DNA of 64,000 bases from Ignatzschineria larvae DSM 13226 (GCF_038500265.1 NZ_CP150637.1:129001-193000), one strand, 5' to 3'; shown: positions 11,576 to 21,764, counted from the first letter of the stretch. Notes: generated from the sequence alone by a model not told the origin. Numbers and translations are program-made.

Positions 11576-13127
11576 TATTCACTTAACCAAAAATTATACG
11601 GATCAATATAACTGTAAAATTTCCGGCTCCATAGTCCATCAAGAAGCTTTTATAGAAGAATTAACAAAAGACTCTACTGATGCATATATTGATTTAATTT
11701 CCAAATTAAATGGTTTTTACTACATTATTTATCAAGCGGATAACTTATTATATGCTTCCGTTGATCATATTCGTTCAAATCCTCTCTTTTATGCATTAAT
11801 AGATGATACTTTATATTTAAGTGATTCGGCTGAATGGATCAGAAAAGAGCTGAAAATTGAAGAGATGGATTCATTATTTAAGCAAGAGTTTTTACATACA
11901 GGATTCGTAACTGGTAGCGATACACTTTATGCTGAAATTAAGCAATTACGGGCTGGAGAATCCTTAAAGTTTGAGAATGGAAAATTAGAATTAATTCGAC
12001 ATTACGAATATGTGCACCATGAACCACAAGTTTACAGTGAAGAGCTATTATCAAAAGAACTATACAATGCGCTTAAGAAAAGCTTCAATAATCTGGTCAA
12101 TTATGCAAATGGCAGACAAATTGTAATTCCACTAAGTGGCGGATATGATTCACGTCTAGTGGCAATAATGCTTAAAGAGATTGGTTATGAGAATATAGTC
12201 ACTTTTACGTATGGCATTAAAGATAATAAAGAAGCGCAATATAGCAAAATTGTTGCCGATGCTTTGGGACTTGATTGGTTCTTTGTTGAATATACACCAG
12301 AGCTTTGGCAGAAAGCTTGGGCATCTTCAGTGCGATATGAATATCAAGTAATGGCCTCTAATGGTGTCAGTCTACCTCATGTTCAAGATTGGTTAGCAGT
12401 TAAGCTCATTAGAGAACAAAAATTAGTTGATGATGCGATCTTTGTTCCTGGCCATGGGGGAGATTTTTTAGCGGGATGTGATATTCCTACGTTTGTTGTT
12501 GAAAAAGAAATCACTTATACCAAGAACGAATTACTCAATGAAATATTGGCTTACTATTATACTCTTTCCCCAATAGAAAATAATACTGATCGCAATCATT
12601 TTACCCAAAGAATAGCGAATATGGGCCCTATTAATCTGGAAAGGCTATCAGCGATAGATTATGCTGATCAGTATGAAAAATGGGTATGGCAAGAACAAGA
12701 ATCAAAATTTATCTGTAATTCTGTCAGAGTTTATGAGTTTTTTAATTATGATTGGTGGATGCCTTTATGTGATAAAGAACTATTTAATTATTTTTCTACG
12801 TTACCATTGAATCTTAGAAATCATAGGTGGTACCAAGATTATGTCTCAAATTTATTTTCTAAATATTATAAAAATTCGCTTACAAATGCTTCAGATATGG
12901 GCAGTATCTTAAATAAATTAAGAGCTTTTGCTTTGAAAGATACTTGGTGTGCTAATCAATTAAAAAAAATATACAGAACATTATTCAAAAAGGGAAATCT
13001 TGCCACATCATCTCGCTATCCACAAGTAGAGTATCAACAGCTAATCAATAAAGGCTATAGTCGCAACGGCATCGCGGCTTACTTTTTTATCCAAGATATG
13101 GAGCGTAAATCTTCATGCGAAAAATAA
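11565..13127 (+). CDS. Asparagine-synthetase-like amidotransferase of the O-antigen locus
   Basis: 520 residues from the ATG at 11565, which follows AGAGAG and overlaps the wzx end; the longer in-frame start at 11472 would lie entirely within wzx. The C-terminal part is an AsnB-type synthetase domain with the PPi loop LSGGYDSR (about 192-199) and further ATP-site segments. The N-terminal ~180 residues look like a degenerate class II glutaminase domain (VDHIRSNPLFYA matches the usual 'D..G.RPLYY' region) but begin MPVNIHLTKN, without the nucleophilic Cys2. Related genes in other O-antigen loci are proposed to turn uronic acids into uronamides. With WbpABDE making a diacetamido uronic acid, amidation of that sugar is a plausible but untested role. 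Confidence 0.75.
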   Translation: MPVNIHLTKNYTDQYNCKISGSIVHQEAFIEELTKDSTDAYIDLISKLNGFYYIIYQADNLLYASVDHIRSNPLFYALIDDTLYLSDSAEWIRKELKIEEMDSLFKQEFLHTGFVTGSDTLYAEIKQLRAGESLKFENGKLELIRHYEYVHHEPQVYSEELLSKELYNALKKSFNNLVNYANGRQIVIPLSGGYDSRLVAIMLKEIGYENIVTFTYGIKDNKEAQYSKIVADALGLDWFFVEYTPELWQKAWASSVRYEYQVMASNGVSLPHVQDWLAVKLIREQKLVDDAIFVPGHGGDFLAGCDIPTFVVEKEITYTKNELLNEILAYYYTLSPIENNTDRNHFTQRIANMGPINLERLSAIDYADQYEKWVWQEQESKFICNSVRVYEFFNYDWWMPLCDKELFNYFSTLPLNLRNHRWYQDYVSNLFSKYYKNSLTNASDMGSILNKLRAFALKDTWCANQLKKIYRTLFKKGNLATSSRYPQVEYQQLINKGYSRNGIAAYFFIQDMERKSSCEK

Positions 13128-13690
13128 AAGGCTTATTATCCCAACTATATTGGCTATTCCAAAACTTATGGAGAGTAAGAGCAATCAGAGTTATCGAAAC
13201 CTATCAAGATCCTCAAACAGGATTCCGATATCAAGGATTAACAACAGAATACTTTCAGGATTTTGAGCGACTCAAAAAAGAGCTTAGCCAAAATCGAGAA
13301 CTATCTCGAGTGCAAAAGCTTTTATATCAATATGCAAGCAATAAACTTGTATTAGTTGTTATAGACCCACAACAAAATCAACTTATTGGTTTAAATATGT
13401 TTTATTTTAACAAAAGGGATTTATTAGAAAACAGCGTTCATGCGGGATTTATTGGAGTGAATTCCCAGTATCAAGGACAAAAAATAGCAAGTACGATGCG
13501 TGAAAGAATTAAGCATCACTTTATGCAAAATGGTTTAAAAGGGATCTCTTCTAGAATATCTCTCAATAATGAAGGCTCTTTACGCTCCGCCTTAAAGGTT
13601 GGATTTAAACCCGTTGAAAAATATTATGATAATGCTTTAGGTGAAGAACGTTATTATTTAGTTTGTGATTTGGAGAATGAAATTGACTAA
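13115..13690 (+). CDS. GNAT-family N-acetyltransferase
   Basis: 191 residues. After a ~50-residue basic/aromatic start comes a GNAT-like core: LIGLNMFYFNKRD (beta4 region), GFIGVNSQYQGQKIASTM (acetyl-CoA loop with Q-x-x-G-x-A) and SRISLNNEGSLRSALKVGFK (the 'N..s...y.k.GF' motif). It would acylate an amino group on a sugar precursor or O-antigen component. It overlaps the preceding gene by 13 bases and the following one by 14. It could serve as the N-acyltransferase for the 4-amino sugar implied by the aminotransferase at 21765 (no PglD is present), but that is only inference. Confidence 0.7.
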   Translation: MRKIKGLLSQLYWLFQNLWRVRAIRVIETYQDPQTGFRYQGLTTEYFQDFERLKKELSQNRELSRVQKLLYQYASNKLVLVVIDPQQNQLIGLNMFYFNKRDLLENSVHAGFIGVNSQYQGQKIASTMRERIKHHFMQNGLKGISSRISLNNEGSLRSALKVGFKPVEKYYDNALGEERYYLVCDLENEID

Positions 13691-14636
13691 TAAAGAAAAA
13701 TATACACTTCTTTGTCAAGAAGAAAAAAGTATTCCTATATACCAACAATATTGGTGGTTAGATGCTGTAGCCACAAATAGCTGGGATGTTGTATTAATTG
13801 AAAAATCAGGAGTAATACAAGCAGCACTACCTTATGTACTTAAGAAAAAATATGGTTTAACGATAATAACCCAACCACAGTTAACCCAGTTTTTAGGTCC
13901 TTGGGTTAGACATCAAGAGTCTAAGGTTTCAACTTTATTGTCTCGGGAAAAAGAATTATTGCAAGAACTTTTTAACTTATTGCCTAATTTTGATCTGTAT
14001 AGACAAAATTGGTCGCCAGAACGAACAAATTGGCTTCCTCTTTATTGGAGAGACTATCGACAAACGACAAGATATACATACCAATTTAATCAACCTTTGG
14101 AAGTGGATGATATTTGGAAAAAGTTAGATAGTAATACAAGGCGGCATTTAAGAAAAGCTGAAGAAGAATTAGAAATTATTAGGGACTTACCAATAGACAA
14201 TTTTATTGAGCTAAATAAAAAAGTATTTGCGAAACAGAACTTGTCTTTACCTTTTTCGGAAGAGTTGATTAAACAAATTAATGAAGCATGCCTCAGACAT
14301 AATAGTGGCACTTGTTTTTATGCAGTGGATAAAAATCAAAAAATACATGCTGCATTGTATTTAATATGGGATGAATTATCTACTCACTGTATTATGAGCG
14401 GAAGTGATCCAGAAATCAGGAATAGTAGCGCTGTTAGCCTATGTCAATGGAATGGCATTAAGTTTGCAGCAGAAATAGGTAAATCTTTTGATTTTTGTGG
14501 ATCAATGATGGAGGCAGTAGAAAGGCTCTTTCGCGGATTTGGAGCAACCCAAATCCCCTATTTTTCAATTTCAAAAGTGAATTCACGATTATTAAAAAGC
14601 TACTTTGCTATTAAAGATATTTTTGGAAAAAAATAA
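13677..14636 (+). CDS. FemAB-like acyltransferase (GNAT superfamily, BioF2-like)
   Basis: 319 residues. The pattern W..Y.Q..WLDAV near the start, TRRHLRKAEEELE near the middle and FDFCGSMMEAVERLFRGFGA near the C-terminus is that of FemAB-related acetyltransferase_6 proteins found in many polysaccharide clusters. These modify amino sugars or exported glycans using acyl-CoA or aminoacyl donors. ATG 13677 is chosen over an upstream in-frame GTG at 13665; neither has a strong ribosome site, and both overlap the GNAT gene, so coupling is likely. It is followed 5 bases later by a polysaccharide-deacetylase gene, a pairing seen in other O-antigen loci. Confidence 0.7.
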   Translation: MKLTNKEKYTLLCQEEKSIPIYQQYWWLDAVATNSWDVVLIEKSGVIQAALPYVLKKKYGLTIITQPQLTQFLGPWVRHQESKVSTLLSREKELLQELFNLLPNFDLYRQNWSPERTNWLPLYWRDYRQTTRYTYQFNQPLEVDDIWKKLDSNTRRHLRKAEEELEIIRDLPIDNFIELNKKVFAKQNLSLPFSEELIKQINEACLRHNSGTCFYAVDKNQKIHAALYLIWDELSTHCIMSGSDPEIRNSSAVSLCQWNGIKFAAEIGKSFDFCGSMMEAVERLFRGFGATQIPYFSISKVNSRLLKSYFAIKDIFGKK

Positions 14637-14641
14637 ATTAT

Positions 14642-15979
14642 ATGAATCACGACATTATCCTGTGGCTCCAGATTATCCTTAAAGAGCGTTTTGGACACTC
14701 ATTTGCCATTCATTTAACTCATAGTGGTTATGAACTACGTCTAGTAGACAGTAAAGAGGGGAAAATTATATTCCCTAATATTAATCCCCTATTTCTAGAA
14801 TCACATTCTAACGGTCCTTGTACACACTGGGATGCAGAGAGTGAAGGATGGAGCTCTGTATTGGGTTCCCCTTTGCATGCTCCTAATGCTCAAGGTCTAC
14901 CGAAGAGGGTTGTTGAGCATAGTGCCGATGGCTATGTAATCCATTACGATATCTTGGGACTCACTTATTGGATGCTTAATCGTATCGAGGAAATTGGGCG
15001 TGCAGATCTCGATAATCATCAACGCTTCCCGGCAACCTCATCGCATGCCTATCAACACGGATATTTAGAACGCCCTATCGTTGATGAGTGGCTCCATATC
15101 TTAGGACAAGTGATACAGAAAACTTGGCCAACGATAGAATTAAAAAAGCATCAATTTAGTATGAAGGTTTCTCATGATGTGGATCGCCCAAGTAGATATA
15201 GCTTTAGGGATTTTAAAGGATTAGTCAGAGCTATAGGGGGCGATATCATCAATCAACACCAAATCACTTCGTTATGGAAAGCACCTTGGATTAAATTGAA
15301 TACTAAAAGGCAGTTACATTCTCAGGATCCTTATAATACTTTTGATTGGATCATGACTCACAGTGAGAAAGTTAATTTGAAGAGTGCCTTCTACTTTATT
15401 TGCGGGGGAATACATCAGAATGATGCTGATTATGATATTTCACATCCCGTAATAAGATCCTTATTACGAGAAGTACATGCAAGAGGACATGAAATAGGAC
15501 TGCATCCTAGCTACGATACTTATTTAAACTCTTTAAAACTCAAAGAAGAATTTCATTACTTAAAAAAAATCTGTAATGAAGAAGGTATTCAACAAAAAAA
15601 TTGGGGTGGACGAATGCACTATCTCCGTTGGGAACATCCAACAACTCTACAAGCATGGGAAGATGCTGGGCTAAATTATGATACGACTTTAAGTTATGCC
15701 GATCGTCCAGGCTTTCGCTGTGGGACATGCTTTGAATATCCTGCATTCAATCCTCTCACACAAGAAATATTAAACATTAGAATTCGTCCTTTAATTGTTA
15801 TGGAAGCCTCGATCCTATCGCCACAATATCTTGGATTAATCGGTAAAAATGGAGCGGTTTCTAAAATTTTAGAACTAAAAAGTAAATGTCAACTTGTGGA
15901 AGGAAGTTTTACTATACTGTGGCATAATTCTGAATTTAATAAACAAAATAAAGCTATTTATAAAAAAGTGATTAGTTAG
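14642..15979 (+). CDS. Polysaccharide deacetylase-family protein
   Basis: 445 residues. An N-terminal ~170-residue domain of unknown function precedes a NodB-type TIM-barrel-like domain starting at KVSHDVDRPSRYSF (the DD/DVD metal motif, about 177-190) and containing GHEIGLHPSYDTY (the H-x3-H-like zinc motif, about 283-295). A final LWHNSEF is the family's C-terminal His motif. Such proteins act on N-acetyl groups or as formyl/carbohydrate hydrolases in O-antigen modification. There is no signal peptide, so it presumably acts in the cytoplasm on an activated sugar or lipid-linked intermediate. A run of A bases (15595-15601) is inside the gene. Confidence 0.78.
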   Translation: MNHDIILWLQIILKERFGHSFAIHLTHSGYELRLVDSKEGKIIFPNINPLFLESHSNGPCTHWDAESEGWSSVLGSPLHAPNAQGLPKRVVEHSADGYVIHYDILGLTYWMLNRIEEIGRADLDNHQRFPATSSHAYQHGYLERPIVDEWLHILGQVIQKTWPTIELKKHQFSMKVSHDVDRPSRYSFRDFKGLVRAIGGDIINQHQITSLWKAPWIKLNTKRQLHSQDPYNTFDWIMTHSEKVNLKSAFYFICGGIHQNDADYDISHPVIRSLLREVHARGHEIGLHPSYDTYLNSLKLKEEFHYLKKICNEEGIQQKNWGGRMHYLRWEHPTTLQAWEDAGLNYDTTLSYADRPGFRCGTCFEYPAFNPLTQEILNIRIRPLIVMEASILSPQYLGLIGKNGAVSKILELKSKCQLVEGSFTILWHNSEFNKQNKAIYKKVIS

Positions 15980-15982
15980 AAA

Positions 15983-17188
15983 ATGACAATAAATATCAAT
16001 AAATATTTAAAAAAAACAACAATAATTGGTTTTTTTACGCTTTATCCTGGATTTGCTCTCTATAACACCCTTGTAGCATATAATTTATTCCCCCCTCTTT
16101 TGGGAGGTTTTTTCGGAATGTTTAGCATAATATATCTATTTTTTTTATTACCTGGTCTTATTTTAACAAATAAAAAAATTTCATATAACCAGACACCTTA
16201 TGTTGTTTTAATCATTTCATTTTTTTTATTAACATTATTAATTGTTGTTACAAATATTTTATTATCATTTTCCCAAGAAGTTTTGCTAGGGAGCAAACAA
16301 ACAATAGAAAGCTTAATACTTCTTTTTACTGCTTTATTAATGGGCTACTATATAGAAATCAGCAAAAAAACATATAGGATATTAGTTTGTATTATATTGG
16401 CGACATTTCTCTTATTAATACTTTTTATTATTACCAATAATTCTCTATTCTTTTATGCTAAAAAAATTGCTGATGATAATGTATCCTGGGCTGTTTCAAC
16501 ATATCAAGGCTATGCTCGGAGTGCAATGATGGTATCAATTATGGCAATAAGTGTGCCTAAAAAAATAAAAAGTTATTTACTGATAACAATAATGAGTTTA
16601 TTTATACTCTTTATTTTAGGCTCTCGCACAGAGTTAGTAGGCTTCTTTTTTGCAAGTTTCTTACTGTTATTTATTAAATTTAAAAAGAAAGGGCTAAAGT
16701 TATTTTTGTTTTCTTTTGTATTATTGTTGCCTATATTATTAGTGCTATATGAACTAATAATATCATATGGCATTAATAGTCGCATTTTTGAGCTTTTCAA
16801 CTTATCCAATTCTACTTCATGGTTGGCTCGACAAAAATTACAAGAAATCGGTATTGCACAAATTATAGAGTCTCCTATAACGGGAGAGTTTGCTGGACAT
16901 ATAATCACAACAGGTACCGCTGGTGGCTATATACATAATATATTATCTGCATGGGCAGGATTTGGAGTATTCGTATTTACAATATATGCTCTCAGCATAA
17001 TCATACCTTTGTTAACATGTTTAAAGTTAATAATAAAAGGGAATAGTTCAAATAAAGTCAACTTATGCTTTGCATATAGTTCCATGATACTTTTATTTTC
17101 CCTATTTTCAGACCCTATATATTCTTTTCTCCCCGGGTTCTCTTGGGGTATGTATCTATCGATATTAAAAGGAAATAATGAAAAATAA
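15983..17188 (+). CDS. wzy: O-antigen polymerase (Wzy-like)
   Basis: 401 residues with about eleven hydrophobic segments and very AT-rich coding DNA. A periplasmic loop around residues 265-315 ([18 protein letters not shown] then a Gly-rich [20 protein letters not shown]) resembles the Wzy/O-antigen-ligase loop with its conserved His. The protein would polymerise repeat units on the periplasmic side, with chain length controlled by Wzz. It is the only unassigned polytopic protein in the plus-strand cluster after Wzx, which supports the call. The end overlaps the next gene by 11 bases. Confidence 0.78.
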   Translation: MTININKYLKKTTIIGFFTLYPGFALYNTLVAYNLFPPLLGGFFGMFSIIYLFFLLPGLILTNKKISYNQTPYVVLIISFFLLTLLIVVTNILLSFSQEVLLGSKQTIESLILLFTALLMGYYIEISKKTYRILVCIILATFLLLILFIITNNSLFFYAKKIADDNVSWAVSTYQGYARSAMMVSIMAISVPKKIKSYLLITIMSLFILFILGSRTELVGFFFASFLLLFIKFKKKGLKLFLFSFVLLLPILLVLYELIISYGINSRIFELFNLSNSTSWLARQKLQEIGIAQIIESPITGEFAGHIITTGTAGGYIHNILSAWAGFGVFVFTIYALSIIIPLLTCLKLIIKGNSSNKVNLCFAYSSMILLFSLFSDPIYSFLPGFSWGMYLSILKGNNEK

Positions 17189-18311
17189 AATAGCCCACCT
17201 TACCTCAGTCCATCCCCGTTTTGATACTCGTATTTTTATCAAAATGTGTTCTTCTTTAGCATCTAATGGTTACGATGTATCTTTAGTTGTTGCTGATGAT
17301 CTTGGTAACGAACAAAAAAATAACGTCAATATAATCGATGTTGGCACTTCACATGGGCGTTTAAACCGAATATTCAAAACAACTGATAGAGTCTATAAAC
17401 AAGCCTTAGAATTAGATGCCGATCTTTATCACTTGCACGATCCTGAATTAATCCCTATCGGTCTTAAGTTAAAGAAAAAGGGGAAAAAGGTTATATTTGA
17501 CGCTCATGAAGATCTGCCTAAACAACTATTAGGCAAACCATATCTAAAACCTTTTACTCGCAAAATACTTTCTAAAACCGCTCAAATTTATGAAAACTGG
17601 GCATGTAAAAAATTTGATGCGATTATTACCGCAACTCCTTATATTCGCGACAAATTTTTGAAGATTAATTCTAATAGTGTGGATATTAATAACTATCCTA
17701 TTTTAGGGGAGTTGATTTCTTCCAATACGAACTGGGATAGTAAAGAAAATGCTGTTTGTTATGTAGGAGCATTATCAAAAATTAGAGGCATACTAGAAAT
17801 AGTACAGTCAATGGAGTTTATAAAATCTCAAACAATCTTACAATTAGGCGGAAGATTTGATTCTAATTCATTTGAAAATCAAGTTCAAAGTGAAGCGGGT
17901 TGGAAAAAAGTTAACGCGTTAGGTTGGCTAAATCGAGAGAAAATAACACAAGTTTATTCAGAGTCTTTGGTTGGGTTGGTTACATTACACCCTACTATAA
18001 ACTATTTAGATGCCCTCCCCGTCAAAATGTTTGAGTATATGAGCGCCGGAATACCTGTAATAGCATCCGATTTTCCCTTATGGAAAGAAATTATAGAAGG
18101 GAATAATTGTGGTATTTGCGTAGACCCTCTAAATCCAAAAGCCATCGCACAAGTAATTGATTATTTAATCCTAAATCCTACCGAAGCTGAATCCTTAGGT
18201 AAAAATGGACAAAAAGCTGTTGAAGAGAAATATAATTGGAATATTGAAGAGAAAAAACTATTGAACTTATATAAAAAAATCATACCAGTAGAGAAATATT
18301 TAGGAAATTAA
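17178..18311 (+). CDS. Glycosyltransferase family 4
   Basis: 377 residues, GT-B fold. The N-terminal domain starts [20 protein letters not shown] and contains [20 protein letters not shown] (about 76-95) and [11 protein letters not shown], a combination seen in WbpH/WlbH-type O-antigen transferases. The C-terminal nucleotide-sugar domain has [20 protein letters not shown] (about 279-298, the E-x7-E-like motif). It is a retaining, cytoplasmic transferase adding one sugar of the repeat unit; donor unknown. It overlaps wzy by 11 bases and is 3 bases from the GT2 gene, so it sits in the same operon. Confidence 0.85.
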   Translation: MKNKIAHLTSVHPRFDTRIFIKMCSSLASNGYDVSLVVADDLGNEQKNNVNIIDVGTSHGRLNRIFKTTDRVYKQALELDADLYHLHDPELIPIGLKLKKKGKKVIFDAHEDLPKQLLGKPYLKPFTRKILSKTAQIYENWACKKFDAIITATPYIRDKFLKINSNSVDINNYPILGELISSNTNWDSKENAVCYVGALSKIRGILEIVQSMEFIKSQTILQLGGRFDSNSFENQVQSEAGWKKVNALGWLNREKITQVYSESLVGLVTLHPTINYLDALPVKMFEYMSAGIPVIASDFPLWKEIIEGNNCGICVDPLNPKAIAQVIDYLILNPTEAESLGKNGQKAVEEKYNWNIEEKKLLNLYKKIIPVEKYLGN

Positions 18312-18314
18312 AAA

Positions 18315-19055
18315 ATGAAAGTTTCAATCATTACGCCTTGTCATAATTCAAATCAAGAATTAATCGATACAATCAAAAGTGTACAAGCGCAATCTTTTAA
18401 AAACTATGAACATATAATCATCGATGACTGCTCGAATAAACCTTTTTCTCAAGAACTATTAGAGATTATTGATAATGATCCTAAAATAGTATTTATTAAA
18501 CGCTCTTGGAATGCCGGTCCCGCTGTAACCCGAAACCGTGGGATTAGTGAAGCAAAAGGAAAGTATGTTGCTTTTTTAGACGCAGATGATACTTGGCTTC
18601 CTGATAAATTGGAGAAGCAAGTCGCTTTTATGGAAGAGACTCAATGCCCTCTATCATATACTAATTATGATGTTGTAGATGAGGATGGAAAATACTGTGG
18701 AACAAGAAAAGCTCCTACAGAATTACCATATAATGAGCTTATTCGAGTCAATCGTATCGGCTGTTTAACTGCGATGTATAATACTGAAATTTGCGGCAAA
18801 CAATATATGCCTAATATCTTAAAACGTCAGGATTATGGGCTATGGCTTCAAATTACTAAAAAAATTGGGCCTGCAAAAGGAATTGATGAGGTACTTGCTA
18901 AATATCGATCATCTAAAAACTCTTTGTCTGGCAACAAGCTTAAAGTATTAAAATATCAATGGCGTCTTTATCGTGAAATTGAAAACCTTAGTTTAGCAAA
19001 ATCTCTCTATTGTCTCGTTAACCATGCTTGGAATGGTATTAGTAGAAAGGCTTAG
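18315..19055 (+). CDS. Glycosyltransferase family 2
   Basis: 246 residues, GT-A fold: KVSIITPCHNS at the N-terminus, HIIIDDCSN, then FLDADDTWLPDKLEKQV (about 92-108), where the DAD is the metal/nucleotide motif. This is an inverting transferase using a nucleotide sugar, attached loosely to the inner membrane. Together with the GT4 gene and the PglC-like initiating enzyme it makes three sugar-adding enzymes, compatible with a short (about three-sugar) repeat unit unless other transferases lie elsewhere. It is 10 bases from ugd. Confidence 0.87.
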   Translation: MKVSIITPCHNSNQELIDTIKSVQAQSFKNYEHIIIDDCSNKPFSQELLEIIDNDPKIVFIKRSWNAGPAVTRNRGISEAKGKYVAFLDADDTWLPDKLEKQVAFMEETQCPLSYTNYDVVDEDGKYCGTRKAPTELPYNELIRVNRIGCLTAMYNTEICGKQYMPNILKRQDYGLWLQITKKIGPAKGIDEVLAKYRSSKNSLSGNKLKVLKYQWRLYREIENLSLAKSLYCLVNHAWNGISRKA

Positions 19056-19065
19056 GAAATAAAAT

Positions 19066-20229
19066 ATGAATATTACAATTGTGGGAACAGGATATGTTGG
19101 ATTGTCTAATGCGATGCTCTTTTCAAAACAGCATAATATTATTGCTTTAGATATTGATGAGAAAAAGATAGAAAAACTCAATCAAAAAATTTCTCCTATC
19201 CATGATACTTTGATTCAAGAATACCTTTCATCGGCACCTAGATTTAAAGCAACGTTATCAAACGAAGAAGCGTTCCAACAAGCGGATATTGTTATTATTG
19301 CAACTCCTACCAACTATGATGAAGAGAGAAACTTCTTTGACACTTCTTCTATCGAACAAGTACTAAATGAGCTGACTCTACAAAAAAACAGATCTATCAT
19401 CATTATCAAATCTACTGTTCCTGTTGGATATACAGAAAAAATTAAACAGCAGTTTCCTGACCTTAATATTATTTTTTCACCGGAATTCTTAAGAGAAGGA
19501 CAAGCATTATATGATAATTTATATCCTTCGAGAATCGTGATTGGTGACAAATCCAGCACTGGGGAGATGATTGGTAAGCTTTTCAAAGATGCATGCTTAA
19601 AAGCGGATGTTGAAGTGTTACTTCTTGACTCAACAGAAGCAGAGGCTGTAAAGCTTTTTTCCAATACCTATCTTGCTATGCGAGTAGCCTATTTTAATGA
19701 ACTTGATAGTTATTGTGAAAGTCGCTCATTAAACACAAAAGATATTATTAATGCTGTTTGCCTAGATCCTAGAATTGGGGATCATTACAACAATCCATCC
19801 TTTGGTTATGGAGGATATTGCCTACCCAAAGATACAAAGCAATTGCTCGCGAACTATCAAGATATTCCCCAAAACCTCATTGAAGCGATTATCAATTCTA
19901 ATAGAACACGAAAAGATTTTATTACTACACAAATTATTAAACAACAGCCAAAAACTGTAGGTATCTATCGCTTAGTGATGAAGCAAGGTTCTGATAATTT
20001 TAGAAAGTCAGCAATACAAGGGATTATGAAACGCTTATTAGCCCATAATATAGAGTTGATTATTTATGAACCTAATATTCAAGGCGATTCATTTTATGAC
20101 TTGGATGTGATTTCAGATTTATCAGAGTTTAAGGATAAAAGTGATATTATCATTACTAATAGAATGACTGATGATTTGTTAGATGTTAGAGAAAAGGTCT
20201 ATACAAGGGATCTTTTTGGGGATAATTAA
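19066..20229 (+). CDS. ugd: UDP-glucose 6-dehydrogenase
   Basis: 387 residues with the NAD motif GTGYVG (7-12), IKSTVPVGYTEKI (about 115-127), PEFLREGQAL (about 142-151) and the catalytic Cys in GYGGYCLPKDTKQL (about 247-260). It is the shorter, Ugd-type dehydrogenase and distinct from WbpA at 6101. It converts UDP-glucose to UDP-glucuronic acid with two NAD+. This implies GlcA or a derivative in the surface glycan in addition to the diacetamido uronic acid. It ends the continuous O-antigen gene run; 121 bases without a gene follow. Confidence 0.93.
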   Translation: MNITIVGTGYVGLSNAMLFSKQHNIIALDIDEKKIEKLNQKISPIHDTLIQEYLSSAPRFKATLSNEEAFQQADIVIIATPTNYDEERNFFDTSSIEQVLNELTLQKNRSIIIIKSTVPVGYTEKIKQQFPDLNIIFSPEFLREGQALYDNLYPSRIVIGDKSSTGEMIGKLFKDACLKADVEVLLLDSTEAEAVKLFSNTYLAMRVAYFNELDSYCESRSLNTKDIINAVCLDPRIGDHYNNPSFGYGGYCLPKDTKQLLANYQDIPQNLIEAIINSNRTRKDFITTQIIKQQPKTVGIYRLVMKQGSDNFRKSAIQGIMKRLLAHNIELIIYEPNIQGDSFYDLDVISDLSEFKDKSDIIITNRMTDDLLDVREKVYTRDLFGDN

Positions 20230-20350
20230 AAGATGGTCGAATTTCTAAGTTATTTAGGATGTTTTTATAACAGTTATCTTAATCGGCTTGTATCCGTTAG
20301 TTAATCGAACTTATTATCAAATAAACTAAAATATAAAAGTAAATATATTC

Positions 20351-21073
20351 ATGGAAAAAAATAGTAATTTAACTAGACAAGAAAATTATCCTATTTTTAA
20401 TGTCTGTGGATTAGCTACGATAGCTCTTATTGGTGGAGTGATAGGCGTATTTTGTACAGCACTTTATTTGGGTAAGGTTTCTGTAACCACAGCTCTTAAC
20501 CTAGAGTTAGGGGTAATTATTAATGCTTTAATCATTGGTTTTTTTGCCTATCAAGGTGCAAAATTAGCATTAAAAGGTGTGCAACAGCAGAATCAATTTA
20601 AAATAAATGTAGAAGTCATCTCTAAGAATCGGCAAGATTGGATCAATGATCTTAGAACAAAGATGGCTGAATATTTAAATTTATTTAATTCCCCAGATCG
20701 TAATGCGAGTGGAAATATACATAATATTGATAGTTTGATAGTTATGAGTCAGAAAAAGGAAAAATTTCTGCAACTTTATTACTACATCATTTTATTAGTC
20801 TCTTATGAAGCTCGTACTGAAAAAAATGATCAAGTGACAGAATACTTTATAAAAACATTAGATTTATCTAAAAATCTTTTTCTAGTGAATGATAGCGAGT
20901 TCAAAAAATCTTATTCTGAGAAAATAAAGAAAATTCTAGAATTTAATGAAAAGTCTGAGTTTGAAGATTATCTATCAATAGAGATAGCCGCTAACGTAAT
21001 AGAGGAACAATTAATAATTTGCACTCAAAAATTACTTAAGCAAGAATGGGAAAGGGTTAAAAAGGGAGAGTAA
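20351..21073 (+). CDS. Membrane protein of unknown function, two N-terminal TM helices
   Basis: 240 residues. Two hydrophobic helices (about 20-42 and 52-70) are followed by a charged, mostly helical cytoplasmic region of about 170 residues. The segment ISKNRQDWINDLRTKMAEYL (about 90-109) resembles a motif seen in many small uncharacterised bacterial membrane proteins. No enzymatic motif is seen. It has its own upstream gap with ATG at 20351 and is followed by 78 AT-rich bases. It is not an obvious glycan gene although it sits between ugd and the sugar transferase; accessory cargo is possible. Confidence 0.65.
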   Translation: MEKNSNLTRQENYPIFNVCGLATIALIGGVIGVFCTALYLGKVSVTTALNLELGVIINALIIGFFAYQGAKLALKGVQQQNQFKINVEVISKNRQDWINDLRTKMAEYLNLFNSPDRNASGNIHNIDSLIVMSQKKEKFLQLYYYIILLVSYEARTEKNDQVTEYFIKTLDLSKNLFLVNDSEFKKSYSEKIKKILEFNEKSEFEDYLSIEIAANVIEEQLIICTQKLLKQEWERVKKGE

Positions 21074-21151
21074 TATTTTAATATTTCTATATAGTAATCA
21101 CTTTTTTTAAAATTAAAGTCATAATCTTTCCTCAACTCAATAATTAAATAG

Positions 21152-21742
21152 ATGATAAATATGCCTTACAAACGCCTTTTTGATTTCATTCTTAGTTTTA
21201 TTGGTCTCGGCCTAACTTGGTGGTTGATTCTATTAGCTTGGATTATCGCCTCTATAGACACCAAGTCTAATGGTTTTTTCTTGCAAAAGCGTGTTGGTAA
21301 AGATGGCAAGCTCTTTACTGTGATTAAGATTAAGACAATGCGTCCTGTCAGTGGGGTAGATACCACTATTACTCAAGACAGAGATCCACGAATTACCAAA
21401 TGGGGACGTTTTTTCCGTAAAACTAAAATTGATGAGTTACCGCAACTTATTAATGTATTGTTTGGACAGATGAGTTTTGTTGGTCCTCGTCCTGATGTTC
21501 CTGGATATGCAGATCAGTTACAAGGTGATGAGAAGAGAATCCTCTCTATAAGACCTGGAATTACTGGGCCAGCAACATTGGCATATCGGAATGAGGAAGA
21601 GATCTTAGCGCAACAAGAAGATCCTCAAAAGTATAATGATGAAGTGATATATCCCGATAAGGTTCGAATCAATTTAGAGTATATAGACAATTGGTCATTG
21701 CAGAAAGATATATATTATATCTATAAAACTATTGTGAAATAA
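21152..21742 (+). CDS. Initiating sugar transferase, PglC-like phosphoglycosyl transferase
   Basis: 196 residues, monotopic PGT family. A hydrophobic re-entrant helix (about 12-35) is followed by [19 protein letters not shown] and the catalytic Asp-Glu pair in KIDELPQL (about 92-99), then [13 protein letters not shown]. It transfers a phospho-sugar from UDP-sugar to undecaprenyl phosphate, starting each repeat unit. The small size (no extra N-terminal TM domain) is like PglC, which uses UDP-bacillosamine-type sugars. The neighbouring aminotransferase and WbpM/PglF dehydratase would make such a sugar. An ATG at 21161, which would give MPYKRLFDF, is an alternative start. Confidence 0.88.
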   Translation: MINMPYKRLFDFILSFIGLGLTWWLILLAWIIASIDTKSNGFFLQKRVGKDGKLFTVIKIKTMRPVSGVDTTITQDRDPRITKWGRFFRKTKIDELPQLINVLFGQMSFVGPRPDVPGYADQLQGDEKRILSIRPGITGPATLAYRNEEEILAQQEDPQKYNDEVIYPDKVRINLEYIDNWSLQKDIYYIYKTIVK

Positions 21743-21764
21743 TTAAATAAATACAGGTATTCAA

